From NCBI RefSeq assembly GCF_009497775.1, contig NZ_CP031012.1:3038001-3102000 (forward strand): a DNA stretch of 64,000 nucleotides. Reading direction: 5' to 3'. Numbering within the stretch: position 1 is the first letter of the stretch; each line of letters starts with the position of its first letter. The stretch is from Alcaligenes faecalis (GTDB lineage: Bacteria > Pseudomonadota > Gammaproteobacteria > Burkholderiales > Burkholderiaceae_B). Positions 9,845 to 17,309 of this stretch are shown here, piece after piece. Below the pieces are notes generated by a model. It did no database searches and was not told the origin of the DNA. It was given only the letters and a program-made list of their open reading frames with translations. A program made the position numbers and the translations under genes.

Positions 9845-10792
9845 ATGACAAACCCCAACGGCATTGCCGTCGCCATCATTGGCTCGGGCAATATCGGCAC
9901 CGACCTGATGATCAAGGTGATGCGCCAAAGCAAACACCTGAAAATGGGCGCGATGGTCGGTATCGACCCGGCCTCCGATGGTCTGGCCCGTGCGGCCCGC
10001 CTGGGCGTGCCCACCACCCATGAAGGACTGGTTGGGCTGTTGAAGCTGCCCAACTTCAAGGACATTCGCATTGTGTTTGATGCGACCAGCGCCGGTGCCC
10101 ACGCCCGCCACAACGCCGTCCTGCAAGAGCACGGCATCCAGGTTATTGACCTGACCCCTGCGGCTATCGGCCCTTACACCATCCCGGTCGTGAACCTGGA
10201 CGACAATCTGGACGCACCCAACATCAATATGGTCACCTGCGGCGGACAAGCCACCGTCCCCATCATTGCGGCGGTCTCGCAGGTCACTCCCGTGCACTAT
10301 GCCGAGATCATTGCCTCGATCTCGTCCAAATCGGCCGGTCCGGGCACCCGCGCCAATATTGACGAGTTTACTGAGACCACCAGCAAAGCCATGCAAGTCG
10401 TGGGCGGTGCCACCGTGGGCAAGGCCATCATTGTGCTCAACCCGGCCGAGCCGCCTTTGCTGATGCGCGATACCGTCTACACCCTCAGCGATCCGGGCCA
10501 GGAAGCGGAAATCGAGCAGTCCATCCAGCGCATGGCCGACAAGGTTCAGGCCTACGTGCCCGGCTATCGCCTCAAGCAAAAAGTGCAGTTCGATGTGATC
10601 CCCGAGGACAAGCCCATCAATGTGCCCGGTCTGGGATGGCGCTCCGGCCTGAAAACCTCGGTGTTTATCGAGGTGGAAGGCGCCGCACACTATCTGCCTG
10701 CCTATGCTGGCAACCTGGACATCATGACCAGTGCCGCGCTGGCCTGCGCCGAGCGTCTGGCCCAAACCCGCCTGCTGACGCAAACCGCATGA
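9845..10792 (+). CDS. mhpF: Acetaldehyde dehydrogenase (acylating)
   Basis: A 315-residue CoA-acylating acetaldehyde dehydrogenase that turns the aldolase product acetaldehyde into acetyl-CoA with NAD+ and CoA. The Rossmann motif [18 protein letters not shown] is at the N-terminus, and the catalytic Cys is in [14 protein letters not shown]. It partners with MhpE, and the family channels acetaldehyde between the two. The ATG at 9845 is chosen because GGAG lies 10 bases upstream and the family begins at this point. The 3' end overlaps an ATG for mhpE, but a better start lies 18 bases further on. Confidence 0.92.
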   Translation: MTNPNGIAVAIIGSGNIGTDLMIKVMRQSKHLKMGAMVGIDPASDGLARAARLGVPTTHEGLVGLLKLPNFKDIRIVFDATSAGAHARHNAVLQEHGIQVIDLTPAAIGPYTIPVVNLDDNLDAPNINMVTCGGQATVPIIAAVSQVTPVHYAEIIASISSKSAGPGTRANIDEFTETTSKAMQVVGGATVGKAIIVLNPAEPPLLMRDTVYTLSDPGQEAEIEQSIQRMADKVQAYVPGYRLKQKVQFDVIPEDKPINVPGLGWRSGLKTSVFIEVEGAAHYLPAYAGNLDIMTSAALACAERLAQTRLLTQTA

Positions 10793-10809
10793 CACGCAAG
10801 GACATCACA

Positions 10810-11844
10810 ATGGCACACGATCCCAACAAGAAGCTCTTTATTTCCGACGTGACCCTGCGCGACGGCAGCCACGCGGTACGTCATCAATACAGTCTGCAAA
10901 ACGCCATGGATATTGCCCGTGCCCTGGATCAGGCCAAGGTCGATTCCATCGAGGTGGCCCACGGCGACGGGCTGTGTGGCTCCAGCTTCAACTACGGTTT
11001 TGGCGCACACACCGATCTGGAATGGATTGAGGCCGTGGCCTCGGTCATTACCCATGCCAGGATTGCCACCTTGCTGCTGCCAGGCATTGGCACCATCCAC
11101 GATCTGAAAGCCGCCTATGACGCCGGTGCCCGCATTGTGCGGGTGGCCACGCACTGTACCGAGGCCGACGTCAGCAAGCAGTACATCGAATATGCCCGCA
11201 ATCTGGGCATGGACACGGTGGGCTTTCTGATGATGAGCCACATGACCACACCTCAACATCTGGCCGAACAAGCCAAGCTGATGGAAAGCTACGGGGCGAC
11301 CTGCTGCTATGTGGTCGACTCGGGCGGGGCCTTGAACATGAACGATGTGCGCGACCGTTTCCGCGCTTTCAAGGATGTGCTCAAGCCCGAAACCGAAACC
11401 GGCATTCACGCCCATCACAACCTGTCCCTGGGTGTGGCCAACAGCATTGTGGCCGTGGAAGAAGGCTGCGACCGCATTGATGCCAGCCTGGCGGGCATGG
11501 GTGCCGGAGCCGGCAATGCTCCGCTGGAAGTGTTTATTGCCGCCGCCGCACGCATGGGCTGGAATCATGGCACGGATCTGTACACCCTGATGGATGCAGC
11601 GGACGATATTGTGCGCCCCTTGCAGGATCGCCCGGTGCGCGTAGACCGCGAAACCCTGGCCCTGGGCTATGCAGGCGTATACAGCAGCTTCTTGCGTCAC
11701 AGCGAAGTAGCCGCCCAGAAATACGGTCTGAAAACCGTGGACATTCTGGTCGAACTGGGCAAGCGCCGCATGGTTGGCGGCCAGGAAGACATGATTGTGG
11801 ACGTGGCTCTGGACTTGCTGCAACGACAAGCCGCGACGGCCTGA
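10810..11844 (+). CDS. mhpE: 4-hydroxy-2-oxovalerate aldolase
   Basis: An HMGL-like TIM-barrel aldolase (344 residues) that splits 4-hydroxy-2-oxovalerate into pyruvate and acetaldehyde. Key motifs are [16 protein letters not shown] (metal-binding Asp), THCTEADVS, and [13 protein letters not shown] (metal-binding His pair). The ATG at 10810 is favoured over 10789 (which overlaps mhpF) because AAGGA sits seven bases upstream and the protein then begins like E. coli MhpE. It is the last enzyme of the pathway and is followed by a structured spacer and the transporter gene. Confidence 0.92.
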   Translation: MAHDPNKKLFISDVTLRDGSHAVRHQYSLQNAMDIARALDQAKVDSIEVAHGDGLCGSSFNYGFGAHTDLEWIEAVASVITHARIATLLLPGIGTIHDLKAAYDAGARIVRVATHCTEADVSKQYIEYARNLGMDTVGFLMMSHMTTPQHLAEQAKLMESYGATCCYVVDSGGALNMNDVRDRFRAFKDVLKPETETGIHAHHNLSLGVANSIVAVEEGCDRIDASLAGMGAGAGNAPLEVFIAAAARMGWNHGTDLYTLMDAADDIVRPLQDRPVRVDRETLALGYAGVYSSFLRHSEVAAQKYGLKTVDILVELGKRRMVGGQEDMIVDVALDLLQRQAATA

Positions 11845-11874
11845 TTCCAAAACTCTAAAAAAGCTTTACCCCGA

Positions 11875-11943
11875 CTCACCGCCGCTTTGGCGGTCGGTGA
11901 GCGGATTTCTGCGCCCTGAATTCGGGGCGGGCAGGTCGCAGAA
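11875..11943 (+). other. Structured spacer with two hairpins between mhpE and mhpT
   Basis: The first hairpin spans 11875-11901 (CTCACCG paired with CGGTGAG, a one-base bulge, then CCGC/GCGG). A second outer stem TTCTGCG/CGCAGAA pairs 11907-11913 with 11937-11943. No T-tract follows directly, so these look more like RNA processing or stability elements that separate enzyme and transporter expression than a full terminator. Confidence 0.45.
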
Positions 11944-11983
11944 GCAATAAAAAAACGTCCCGGTCAACCGAGGAGACATTGCA

Positions 11984-13228
11984 ATGACACAAACCCACGG
12001 CCGCAGACACGCGGTCATCACGGTGGCGATCTGCTTTCTGATCGCTGTTATCGAAGGCATGGATATTCAGGCCGCCGGCATTGCCGTTAAAGGCGTGGCA
12101 GCGGAGTTTGGACTGGATAAAACCTATCAGGGCTATTTTCTAAGTGCAGGCATTCTGGGACTGCTACCCGGTTCACTGATGGGCGGGCGTTGGGCAGATA
12201 AATACGGTCGCAAGGCCGTGCTGATTGCCTCGGTCGCCATCTTTGCCCTGTTTACCCTGTTCACCGCCTGGGTCAACAGCCTGGCCATTCTGTTGCTGGT
12301 GCGCTTTCTGGCTGGTGCCGGGCTGGGCGCAGCCATGCCCAACCTGATCACTCTGGCCGCCGAATCGGTCAAGCCAGAGCACCGTGCCCGCGCTGTGGGC
12401 ATGATGTATGCGGGCATGCCTGTGGGTGCAGCCATCCTGTCACTGGTGGCCGCTTCCAACTTTGGCGAGAACTGGAAAAACATCTTCTATCTGGGCGGCT
12501 TGCTGCCCCTGCTCGTCATTCCTGTCATGGTATGGTTCTTGCCCGAATCACGCGAGTTTCTGCAGGCACGCCAGAGCCGGACCATCGTCCAGGGACGTTT
12601 CCAGGATCTGTTCAGCAATGGTCTGGCCACCCGTACGCTGCTCCTGTGGGTCAGCTATTTCTTCACGCTGATGGTGGTGTATCTGATGCTGAGCTGGCTG
12701 CCTTCCCTGTTCCAGGAGCTGGGCTTTAGCCGCAAGCAAGGCAGCACCGCACAATTCTGGTTCATGGTCAGCGCAACCGTGGGCACCGTCTTGCTGGGCT
12801 ATCTGACAGACCGCTGGCACAAGGCTTTGGTGATCGCGCTGATGTATGGCGGAATCCTGGCCGGTTTGCTTAGTCTGAACGGCGCATCGGGCTTGGGACA
12901 AATGTATTGGGCCGCCGCATTGACGGGCGCTTTTGTCATCGGTTGCCAAGGTGTCCTGTATGCTTTTGGCGGCATCGTCTACCCCACCGCCGTGCGAGCC
13001 ACAGGTGTAGGCACTGCCGCTGCAGTCGGCCGCATTGGCGCCACCTTGGGCCCGACCATTGCAGGCATGTTGCTTAGCCAGGGCTATGGTGCTGCCGGTG
13101 TGATCAGCTCGGCCATTCCCTGCATTATTGTCTCGGCGCTGTGCATGTTCCTGGTGGTGCGTCAGATCAGTCAGGAGCGAGCACTGGCCTCCAGCAATCC
13201 CGCCCTGTCAGCAGCAGGCAAAGCGTAA
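11984..13228 (+). CDS. mhpT: MFS transporter for (hydroxy)phenylpropionate, MhpT/AAHS type
   Basis: A 414-residue major facilitator protein with about 12 hydrophobic segments. The N-terminus EGMDIQAAGIA followed by SAGILGLLPGSLMGGRWADKYGRK resembles E. coli MhpT (EGLDLQAAGIA, SAGILGLLPGALVGG), placing it in the aromatic acid:H+ symporter family. The loop 2-3 motif GGRWADKYGRK is the MFS signature. RATGVGTAAAVGRIGA near the C-terminus also matches. AGGAG lies nine bases before the ATG. It probably imports the operon's substrate; whether that is phenylpropionate, cinnamate or a hydroxylated form is not decided by sequence. Confidence 0.88.
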   Translation: MTQTHGRRHAVITVAICFLIAVIEGMDIQAAGIAVKGVAAEFGLDKTYQGYFLSAGILGLLPGSLMGGRWADKYGRKAVLIASVAIFALFTLFTAWVNSLAILLLVRFLAGAGLGAAMPNLITLAAESVKPEHRARAVGMMYAGMPVGAAILSLVAASNFGENWKNIFYLGGLLPLLVIPVMVWFLPESREFLQARQSRTIVQGRFQDLFSNGLATRTLLLWVSYFFTLMVVYLMLSWLPSLFQELGFSRKQGSTAQFWFMVSATVGTVLLGYLTDRWHKALVIALMYGGILAGLLSLNGASGLGQMYWAAALTGAFVIGCQGVLYAFGGIVYPTAVRATGVGTAAAVGRIGATLGPTIAGMLLSQGYGAAGVISSAIPCIIVSALCMFLVVRQISQERALASSNPALSAAGKA

Positions 13229-13595
13229 AAACAGAGCAGATTGCAAATCAAAACCGGGCTGCAATCTGCACACCAGTCCTCCCATAGCCAGCCCTTGCAC
13301 TTAAGGGCTGCTGCCAAGCCAAAGTAGCACTGTCTGCATGACTGGCTCTCGAAGGTTGACCGTATTCGACCTTGGGGGCCACTCGCAATGGCAGCTCCCC
13401 ATTCAGCGTTGCAGACCTATGCGATCTATGCGGGGTCACTTGTGACAATCCCTGAGGAGAATGGAAACAAGAATAAAGAATGACGGGATACAATGGCCGG
13501 CTGCTATTTTTTGGCAGCAGTTTTTTATGGTCGGGCGTAACCCTGCAGCGGGGAAACAAGAACAAGGTGCCTGACCCAGCACGGAAACACGAGTG
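13229..13595. other. Intergenic region after mhpT with hairpins
   Basis: No gene is seen in 367 bases. A ten-pair perfect stem lies at 13236-13245 with 13260-13269 (GCAGATTGCA/TGCAATCTGC), just after mhpT, and probably marks the operon end although no T-tract follows on the plus strand. GTCAC/GTGAC at 13435-13446 is a small palindrome. A short stem CTGCT/AGCAG at 13501-13520 followed by six T looks like a weak intrinsic terminator. Confidence 0.4.
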
Positions 13596-14213
13596 ATGGA
13601 CACAGTCATACTTCTTCTGATCGCCGCTATTGCCTTGCATTTTGTGCGGGCACGCTATCAACGCGAGCGCATTATCTTGCTGGGCCGCCACTTGAGCAGC
13701 TTCCAGCTGGAGCGCCACATGGAAACGCTGACAGAAGGCTATGCCCGCGCCATCGGTGAACAGGATCCCTCGCGCCAACTGCAGGTTCTGGAGATGTTTG
13801 CCCAAACTGAACATGCCGTGGCGACACAGGTTCAATCCTTGGCGGATCTGCTGCAAAAGGAACCCGCAGAAAGCACCCGTGTGGGCATGCTGCCCTTCTG
13901 TGTGCCTTATGCAGAACGAATCATCCCGTCCATGACGCGAGACTTTCGTCAGCTCCTGCAGATTCATGCCGCCGGGCTGCGCCATATGGCGGACAACCCC
14001 GAGCAGTTGGACCCCAAAAGCCGGGCCTACCATTTGTCGGCAGAGCTGTACCTGTTTCAGCACAGCTGCCACTGGTTCTGCAAATCCCGCACGGTGGCCG
14101 ATGCCCGCTTGCTGGCACGCCACAAGGTGACGCATCAAAAGGTATTGGAATCCGTCTCTGCCCAGACTCGCAACGCGTATTTACGCTGGCAGCAAAGCTC
14201 GGACAAGAAATAA
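13596..14213 (+). CDS. Uncharacterised membrane-anchored protein
   Basis: I do not recognise this 205-residue protein. It starts with a single hydrophobic segment (MDTVILLLIAAIALHFV) followed by a basic stretch (RARYQRER), so it is probably inner-membrane anchored with a cytoplasmic, mostly helical body. The body has heptad-like hydrophobic spacing and no enzyme motif. Two cysteines occur in HSCHWFCKSR near residue 165. A GTG one codon earlier (13593) is a possible start. It stands between the mhp operon and the fimbrial locus and ends in a strong terminator. Confidence 0.6.
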   Translation: MDTVILLLIAAIALHFVRARYQRERIILLGRHLSSFQLERHMETLTEGYARAIGEQDPSRQLQVLEMFAQTEHAVATQVQSLADLLQKEPAESTRVGMLPFCVPYAERIIPSMTRDFRQLLQIHAAGLRHMADNPEQLDPKSRAYHLSAELYLFQHSCHWFCKSRTVADARLLARHKVTHQKVLESVSAQTRNAYLRWQQSSDKK

Positions 14214-14241
14214 AAAATGGAGCCTGTTGGCTCCATTTTTT
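14212..14241. terminator. Bidirectional intrinsic terminator
   Basis: An uninterrupted stem (AAAAAATGGAGCC at 14212-14224 with GGCTCCATTTTTT at 14229-14241, four-base loop TGTT) carries an A-tract on one side and a T-tract on the other. It serves both the 13596-14213 gene and the convergent adhesin gene ending at 14254. Confidence 0.85.
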
Positions 14242-14253
14242 ATTCGCTGCTTA

Positions 14254-15408
14254 TCAGGGATACACAATCACAAAGGTGGCTGCCGCCTCCAAAGGCCCCG
14301 GTCTGATATCCGCTTCAGTTTTATTCGGAAGGCGTACGTATTGGGCGGTAAAGCCGGTAGAAAGCGTCGCCCCGTCTGCTGTTGCCGGTCCTACCGTCGG
14401 TGCATAGCGCTGCGGCACCCAGGAGCCTGACGGTGCGGGGCCAAAAGGCACGGGTTCATACTCACCACGATGAAACAGACGGATGCCCACTGCCGGATTA
14501 CTCGTCAGCAGATAGTCTTTGGGCGTTGCCGTATCCCTGGTGTCGGTAAAGTAAAAACTCAGCTTGGTGTCTTTCGTACAGCCTGTTCCCTCAATCAGGA
14601 AATAATTTTGCCCTGCCTCACCCGAGGGACGAAGAGTACTGGCAGCTGGAATCTGACCAGGGTCAACCGGCCCCAAGGTGACGCTCTGCGTCAAGGTACT
14701 GGTGGCGAACTTGCAACTTGGCAAGGCAGGTTTGGGCAATTCGGGCACCTGCAAGGTTCCTGTAAGTGCTGCCATAGGGTCCAGCCAGCCATTCACACAC
14801 AACTGAGGAATAGCAGCCCCCTTTTTATTCGAGGTAGCCACCGTCGTCTGACCGCTCTCAGTAAAAGTCAACTTGCCACCCTTGTAGACCGTCTCATCAA
14901 TAATGACTAATTCCATATTAAAGAACTGGGTCATAGTGTAGTTCGCACGAGTCTGAGCCTGCAGAACTCTAAACCAGCTCTGACCTGAAATAATCGTGCC
15001 TGTGCTAGCTGGAGGAGCCAGCATTGTCAAATTAGTAGTTGCCGAGTAGCCGCCCCAGCGAACCACCAATCCCAATCCGGGCATACCGCTCAAGGGGACA
15101 GCACTGTAATTATTGCTAACGACCTGCCCGCTCGCCAAAACGTCGGCAACCTCACCATGAGCTAAAGGTATATAGAACTGTGCATACGCAGAGATACGCC
15201 CGATCACGTCACCATTTTTAAAAACCTGACCGCCGGGCACCATGTTCCAATTTCCACTGGGCGTCAAATCGCGTGAGCGGAAACAAGTGGTGGACTGTGC
15301 CTGCACCTGACTCATTCCGGCCAACAATACGATGGGTACCAACCATGCTCGGGCCCCAGCAGACAACAAACCTGACAACCCTTTTTTTTCAAATAAACGT
15401 TTCAACAT
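14254..15408 (-). CDS. Fimbrial tip adhesin / minor pilin-like protein
   Basis: A 384-residue secreted protein with a signal peptide (basic start, then AWLVPIVLLAGMSQVQAQS). The first ~200 residues look like a receptor-binding domain. The C-terminal ~150 residues form a pilin-like domain starting at CKFATSTLTQSVTLG, with a second Cys in GTGCTKDTKLSF and the ending ATFVIVYP, as in subunits taken up by chaperone-usher systems. That two-domain plan is typical of tip adhesins. The ATG at 15408 is chosen over 15432 because AGGAG lies six bases before it. It is transcribed away from the pilin-chaperone-usher genes, unlike the common adhesin-last arrangement. Confidence 0.7.
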   Translation of the reverse strand: MLKRLFEKKGLSGLLSAGARAWLVPIVLLAGMSQVQAQSTTCFRSRDLTPSGNWNMVPGGQVFKNGDVIGRISAYAQFYIPLAHGEVADVLASGQVVSNNYSAVPLSGMPGLGLVVRWGGYSATTNLTMLAPPASTGTIISGQSWFRVLQAQTRANYTMTQFFNMELVIIDETVYKGGKLTFTESGQTTVATSNKKGAAIPQLCVNGWLDPMAALTGTLQVPELPKPALPSCKFATSTLTQSVTLGPVDPGQIPAASTLRPSGEAGQNYFLIEGTGCTKDTKLSFYFTDTRDTATPKDYLLTSNPAVGIRLFHRGEYEPVPFGPAPSGSWVPQRYAPTVGPATADGATLSTGFTAQYVRLPNKTEADIRPGPLEAAATFVIVYP

Positions 15409-15498
15409 GTCGCGCTCCTGATTCCTTAGCATTACATCGCCTCTATAAAGCGAGCCTAATTACAAAGGAATTTTAAAAGCGCGGCCTATTTTTTTATT

Positions 15499-15512
15499 TA
15501 AGACTAATCCGA
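15499..15512 (+). promoter_or_regulatory. RcsB-box-like site 1 (TAAGACTAATCCGA)
   Basis: The sequence TAAGACTAATCCGA resembles the RcsAB/RcsB box consensus as I recall it (TAAGAATATTCCTA), matching at 11 of 14 positions by eye. It lies 91 bases upstream of the adhesin start and about 280 bases upstream of the pilin start. Confidence 0.5.
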
Positions 15513-15648
15513 GAATACTTTTCCCGTCTTTAATAGATACTTGAATCCCATAGAGGTTAATCGTCAAGAATTGCAAAGCCAGCAAGCAAGCCACTTGACA
15601 GAGAATTTAATTAAAAAACAAATCCTCTCAATTAACAGGACTGCATTT

Positions 15649-15662
15649 TAAGAATAGTCCTA
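15649..15662 (+). promoter_or_regulatory. RcsB-box-like site 2 (TAAGAATAGTCCTA)
   Basis: TAAGAATAGTCCTA matches the remembered RcsB box consensus at 13 of 14 positions. It lies 132 bases before the pilin start and exactly 150 bases from site 1. An RcsB-like regulator is encoded at 26028-26687 in the same locus, which makes this a plausible operator. The 385-bp region 15409-15793 is otherwise AT-rich and gene-free, and should contain both divergent promoters. Confidence 0.65.
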
Positions 15663-15793
15663 AATCTTTTCACCGATTGATTTCCTAAACTTCAATTGTG
15701 CCCAAACAGAGCACACTCCTGGGAACCTTCGAGCGCCCCAAGGCGTACAACAAGGTTGCTTCGTTTGTCCAACAATCGGAAGTCAAATCAATC

Positions 15794-16360
15794 ATGAAAA
15801 AGATCCTTTTCGGCCTCACTATCCTTTCCGCTTTCGCCGCTACCGGTGCCCACGCTGCTGACCCAACGATCGGCGCTCGCGGCAATATCCAATTTACCGG
15901 CAGCATCAACGCTGACAGCTGCACCGTGCGCTCGCCTGGTGCTTCCAGCTCCGGTGCCAACATGCTGGTCGATATGGGTCCCGTTTCGGCCAAGACACTG
16001 GGTACCGAAGCTGTGCCAGCAACCTCCGCTGGTGGCATCACTGCGATCTCCAAAAACATCGATATGCAAATCGAATGTGCCAGCGGCACCAAAGTTGAGC
16101 TGAAGCTGGCTCCTACCGCTACCTCCGGTAAAGGTATTGCTGTTACCGGTGGCGCACAAAACGTGCAGATCATGCTGGTCAGCGACCAAACCGTCCTGGA
16201 CTTCACGGACGGCACCGCCAAGCTGGAAGCTCCTTACGCTGGTGGCGCCATCAACATCCCTCTGACCGCCTACTACACCCGCAAGGCTGGTACTGACGTG
16301 GCTGATGTGGTCGGCGGCCAAGCCAACGCAACCGTTGCTTACGAGCTGTCTTACGAATAA
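15794..16360 (+). CDS. Major fimbrial subunit (type 1-like pilin)
   Basis: A 188-residue pilin with a cleavable signal peptide (MKKILFGLTILSAFAATGAHA, cut before ADPT). The mature part has the chaperone-usher subunit pattern: an early Cys in INADSCTVRS, a second Cys in MQIECASGTKVEL, and the C-terminal beta strand QANATVAYELSYE with the penultimate-region Tyr. Such subunits polymerise by donor-strand exchange. The ATG at 15794 is chosen because the signal peptide starts there; GGAAG lies about 11 bases upstream. It is the first gene of the operon and is separated from the chaperone gene by a strong hairpin. Confidence 0.88.
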   Translation: MKKILFGLTILSAFAATGAHAADPTIGARGNIQFTGSINADSCTVRSPGASSSGANMLVDMGPVSAKTLGTEAVPATSAGGITAISKNIDMQIECASGTKVELKLAPTATSGKGIAVTGGAQNVQIMLVSDQTVLDFTDGTAKLEAPYAGGAINIPLTAYYTRKAGTDVADVVGGQANATVAYELSYE

Positions 16361-16374
16361 GACCGCATAAGCCC

Positions 16375-16401
16375 CTGGCGAAGGGTGATCCTCTTCGCCA
16401 G
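16375..16401 (+). other. Nine-pair intercistronic hairpin between pilin and chaperone
   Basis: CTGGCGAAG (16375-16383) pairs perfectly with CTTCGCCAG (16393-16401) around a nine-base loop, with no T-tract after it. This type of element between a major pilin gene and its assembly genes usually protects the upstream message or lowers readthrough, so that much more pilin than chaperone is made. Confidence 0.6.
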
Positions 16402-16426
16402 ACCCACCTCTCAAGGAGAATGAACC

Positions 16427-17182
16427 ATGTCCATCTTAACTTTCAAGAAACTGGCTTTCGGATGTCTAACCCTTGGCGCTGCGCTGTTGAGCAGTCAGGC
16501 AAATGCATCGATCTCCTTGAGCGGTACTCGTCTGATCCTGCCCGAGAAACAACAAGAAGCCTCCATCGTGGTTCGCAACGACAATTCGCCCATCCTGGTT
16601 CAGTCCTGGCTGGAAACGAATACCGATCACGATCAAGCTGAACTGCCTTTTGCCATTACCCCCGCATTGGTCAAAGTTGCCCCTAACGGACAACAAGTGA
16701 TGCGCGTGCTCTATGCCGGTGGTGATCAAGGCCTGCCCCGCGACCGCGAAACCGTGCTCTGGCTGAACATCCAGGAAATCCCCCAACAGGGGCCCGGTGA
16801 AAACCAGCTGCAGATTGCCATTCGCCAACGCATCAAATTATTTTTCCGTCCTGACGGCCTGCCCGGTTCGGCAGAGCAGGCCCCTGCCCAGCTGCAGTGG
16901 TCTGTGGTGAACAGTCAGGGCAAACCCATGCTGGAAGTCCACAACCCCAGCGCGTATCACGTGTCCATGTCTACCCTGCGCACCGCCAAGGGCCAGGATA
17001 TGGAAGACCCCGGCATGATTGCCCCCGGCCAGACTCGTCTGCTGCCACTGGGCCGCTCGGGTGCCCAGGACACCTTGCAGTTTCGCGCTATCAGCGACTA
17101 CGGCAGTGCCGATCCGTATGAAGTGCGCCTGAACGGCCAAACCAAAGTCCAGCCTCGCGCCTTGAGCACGGACACGCCGTAA
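16427..17182 (+). CDS. Periplasmic fimbrial chaperone (PapD/FimC family)
   Basis: A 251-residue periplasmic chaperone with a signal peptide (LAFGCLTLGAALLSSQANA). The N-terminal domain begins ISLSGTRLILPEKQQEASIVVRN (typical G1-side strand and Arg for subunit carboxylate anchoring). The family signature FRVLYAGG-like stretch appears as VMRVLYAGG, and IAIRQRIKLFFRP carries the conserved Lys/Arg before the second domain. It binds subunits by donor-strand complementation and delivers them to the usher. AAGGAG lies nine bases upstream of the ATG. A hairpin and a 127-bp gap separate it from the usher gene. Confidence 0.92.
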   Translation: MSILTFKKLAFGCLTLGAALLSSQANASISLSGTRLILPEKQQEASIVVRNDNSPILVQSWLETNTDHDQAELPFAITPALVKVAPNGQQVMRVLYAGGDQGLPRDRETVLWLNIQEIPQQGPGENQLQIAIRQRIKLFFRPDGLPGSAEQAPAQLQWSVVNSQGKPMLEVHNPSAYHVSMSTLRTAKGQDMEDPGMIAPGQTRLLPLGRSGAQDTLQFRAISDYGSADPYEVRLNGQTKVQPRALSTDTP

Positions 17183-17233
17183 GACGGCGGCCCAGTCCGC
17201 CGCCCCTCCCCCGCTTCACGTCTGACCCTTTCG

Positions 17234-17256
17234 GCTACTGGCATCTGGCCAGTAGC
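17234..17256 (+). other. Nine-pair hairpin upstream of usher gene
   Basis: GCTACTGGC (17234-17242) pairs perfectly with GCCAGTAGC (17248-17256) around a five-base loop. It ends directly before AGGAG, so it could affect access to that site. It is the second such hairpin in this operon. Confidence 0.5.
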
Positions 17257-17309
17257 AGGAGCCCTTGCACGTCTTCAAACCGTCAATTACGCCCCCTGGG
17301 TGCAGAGTC

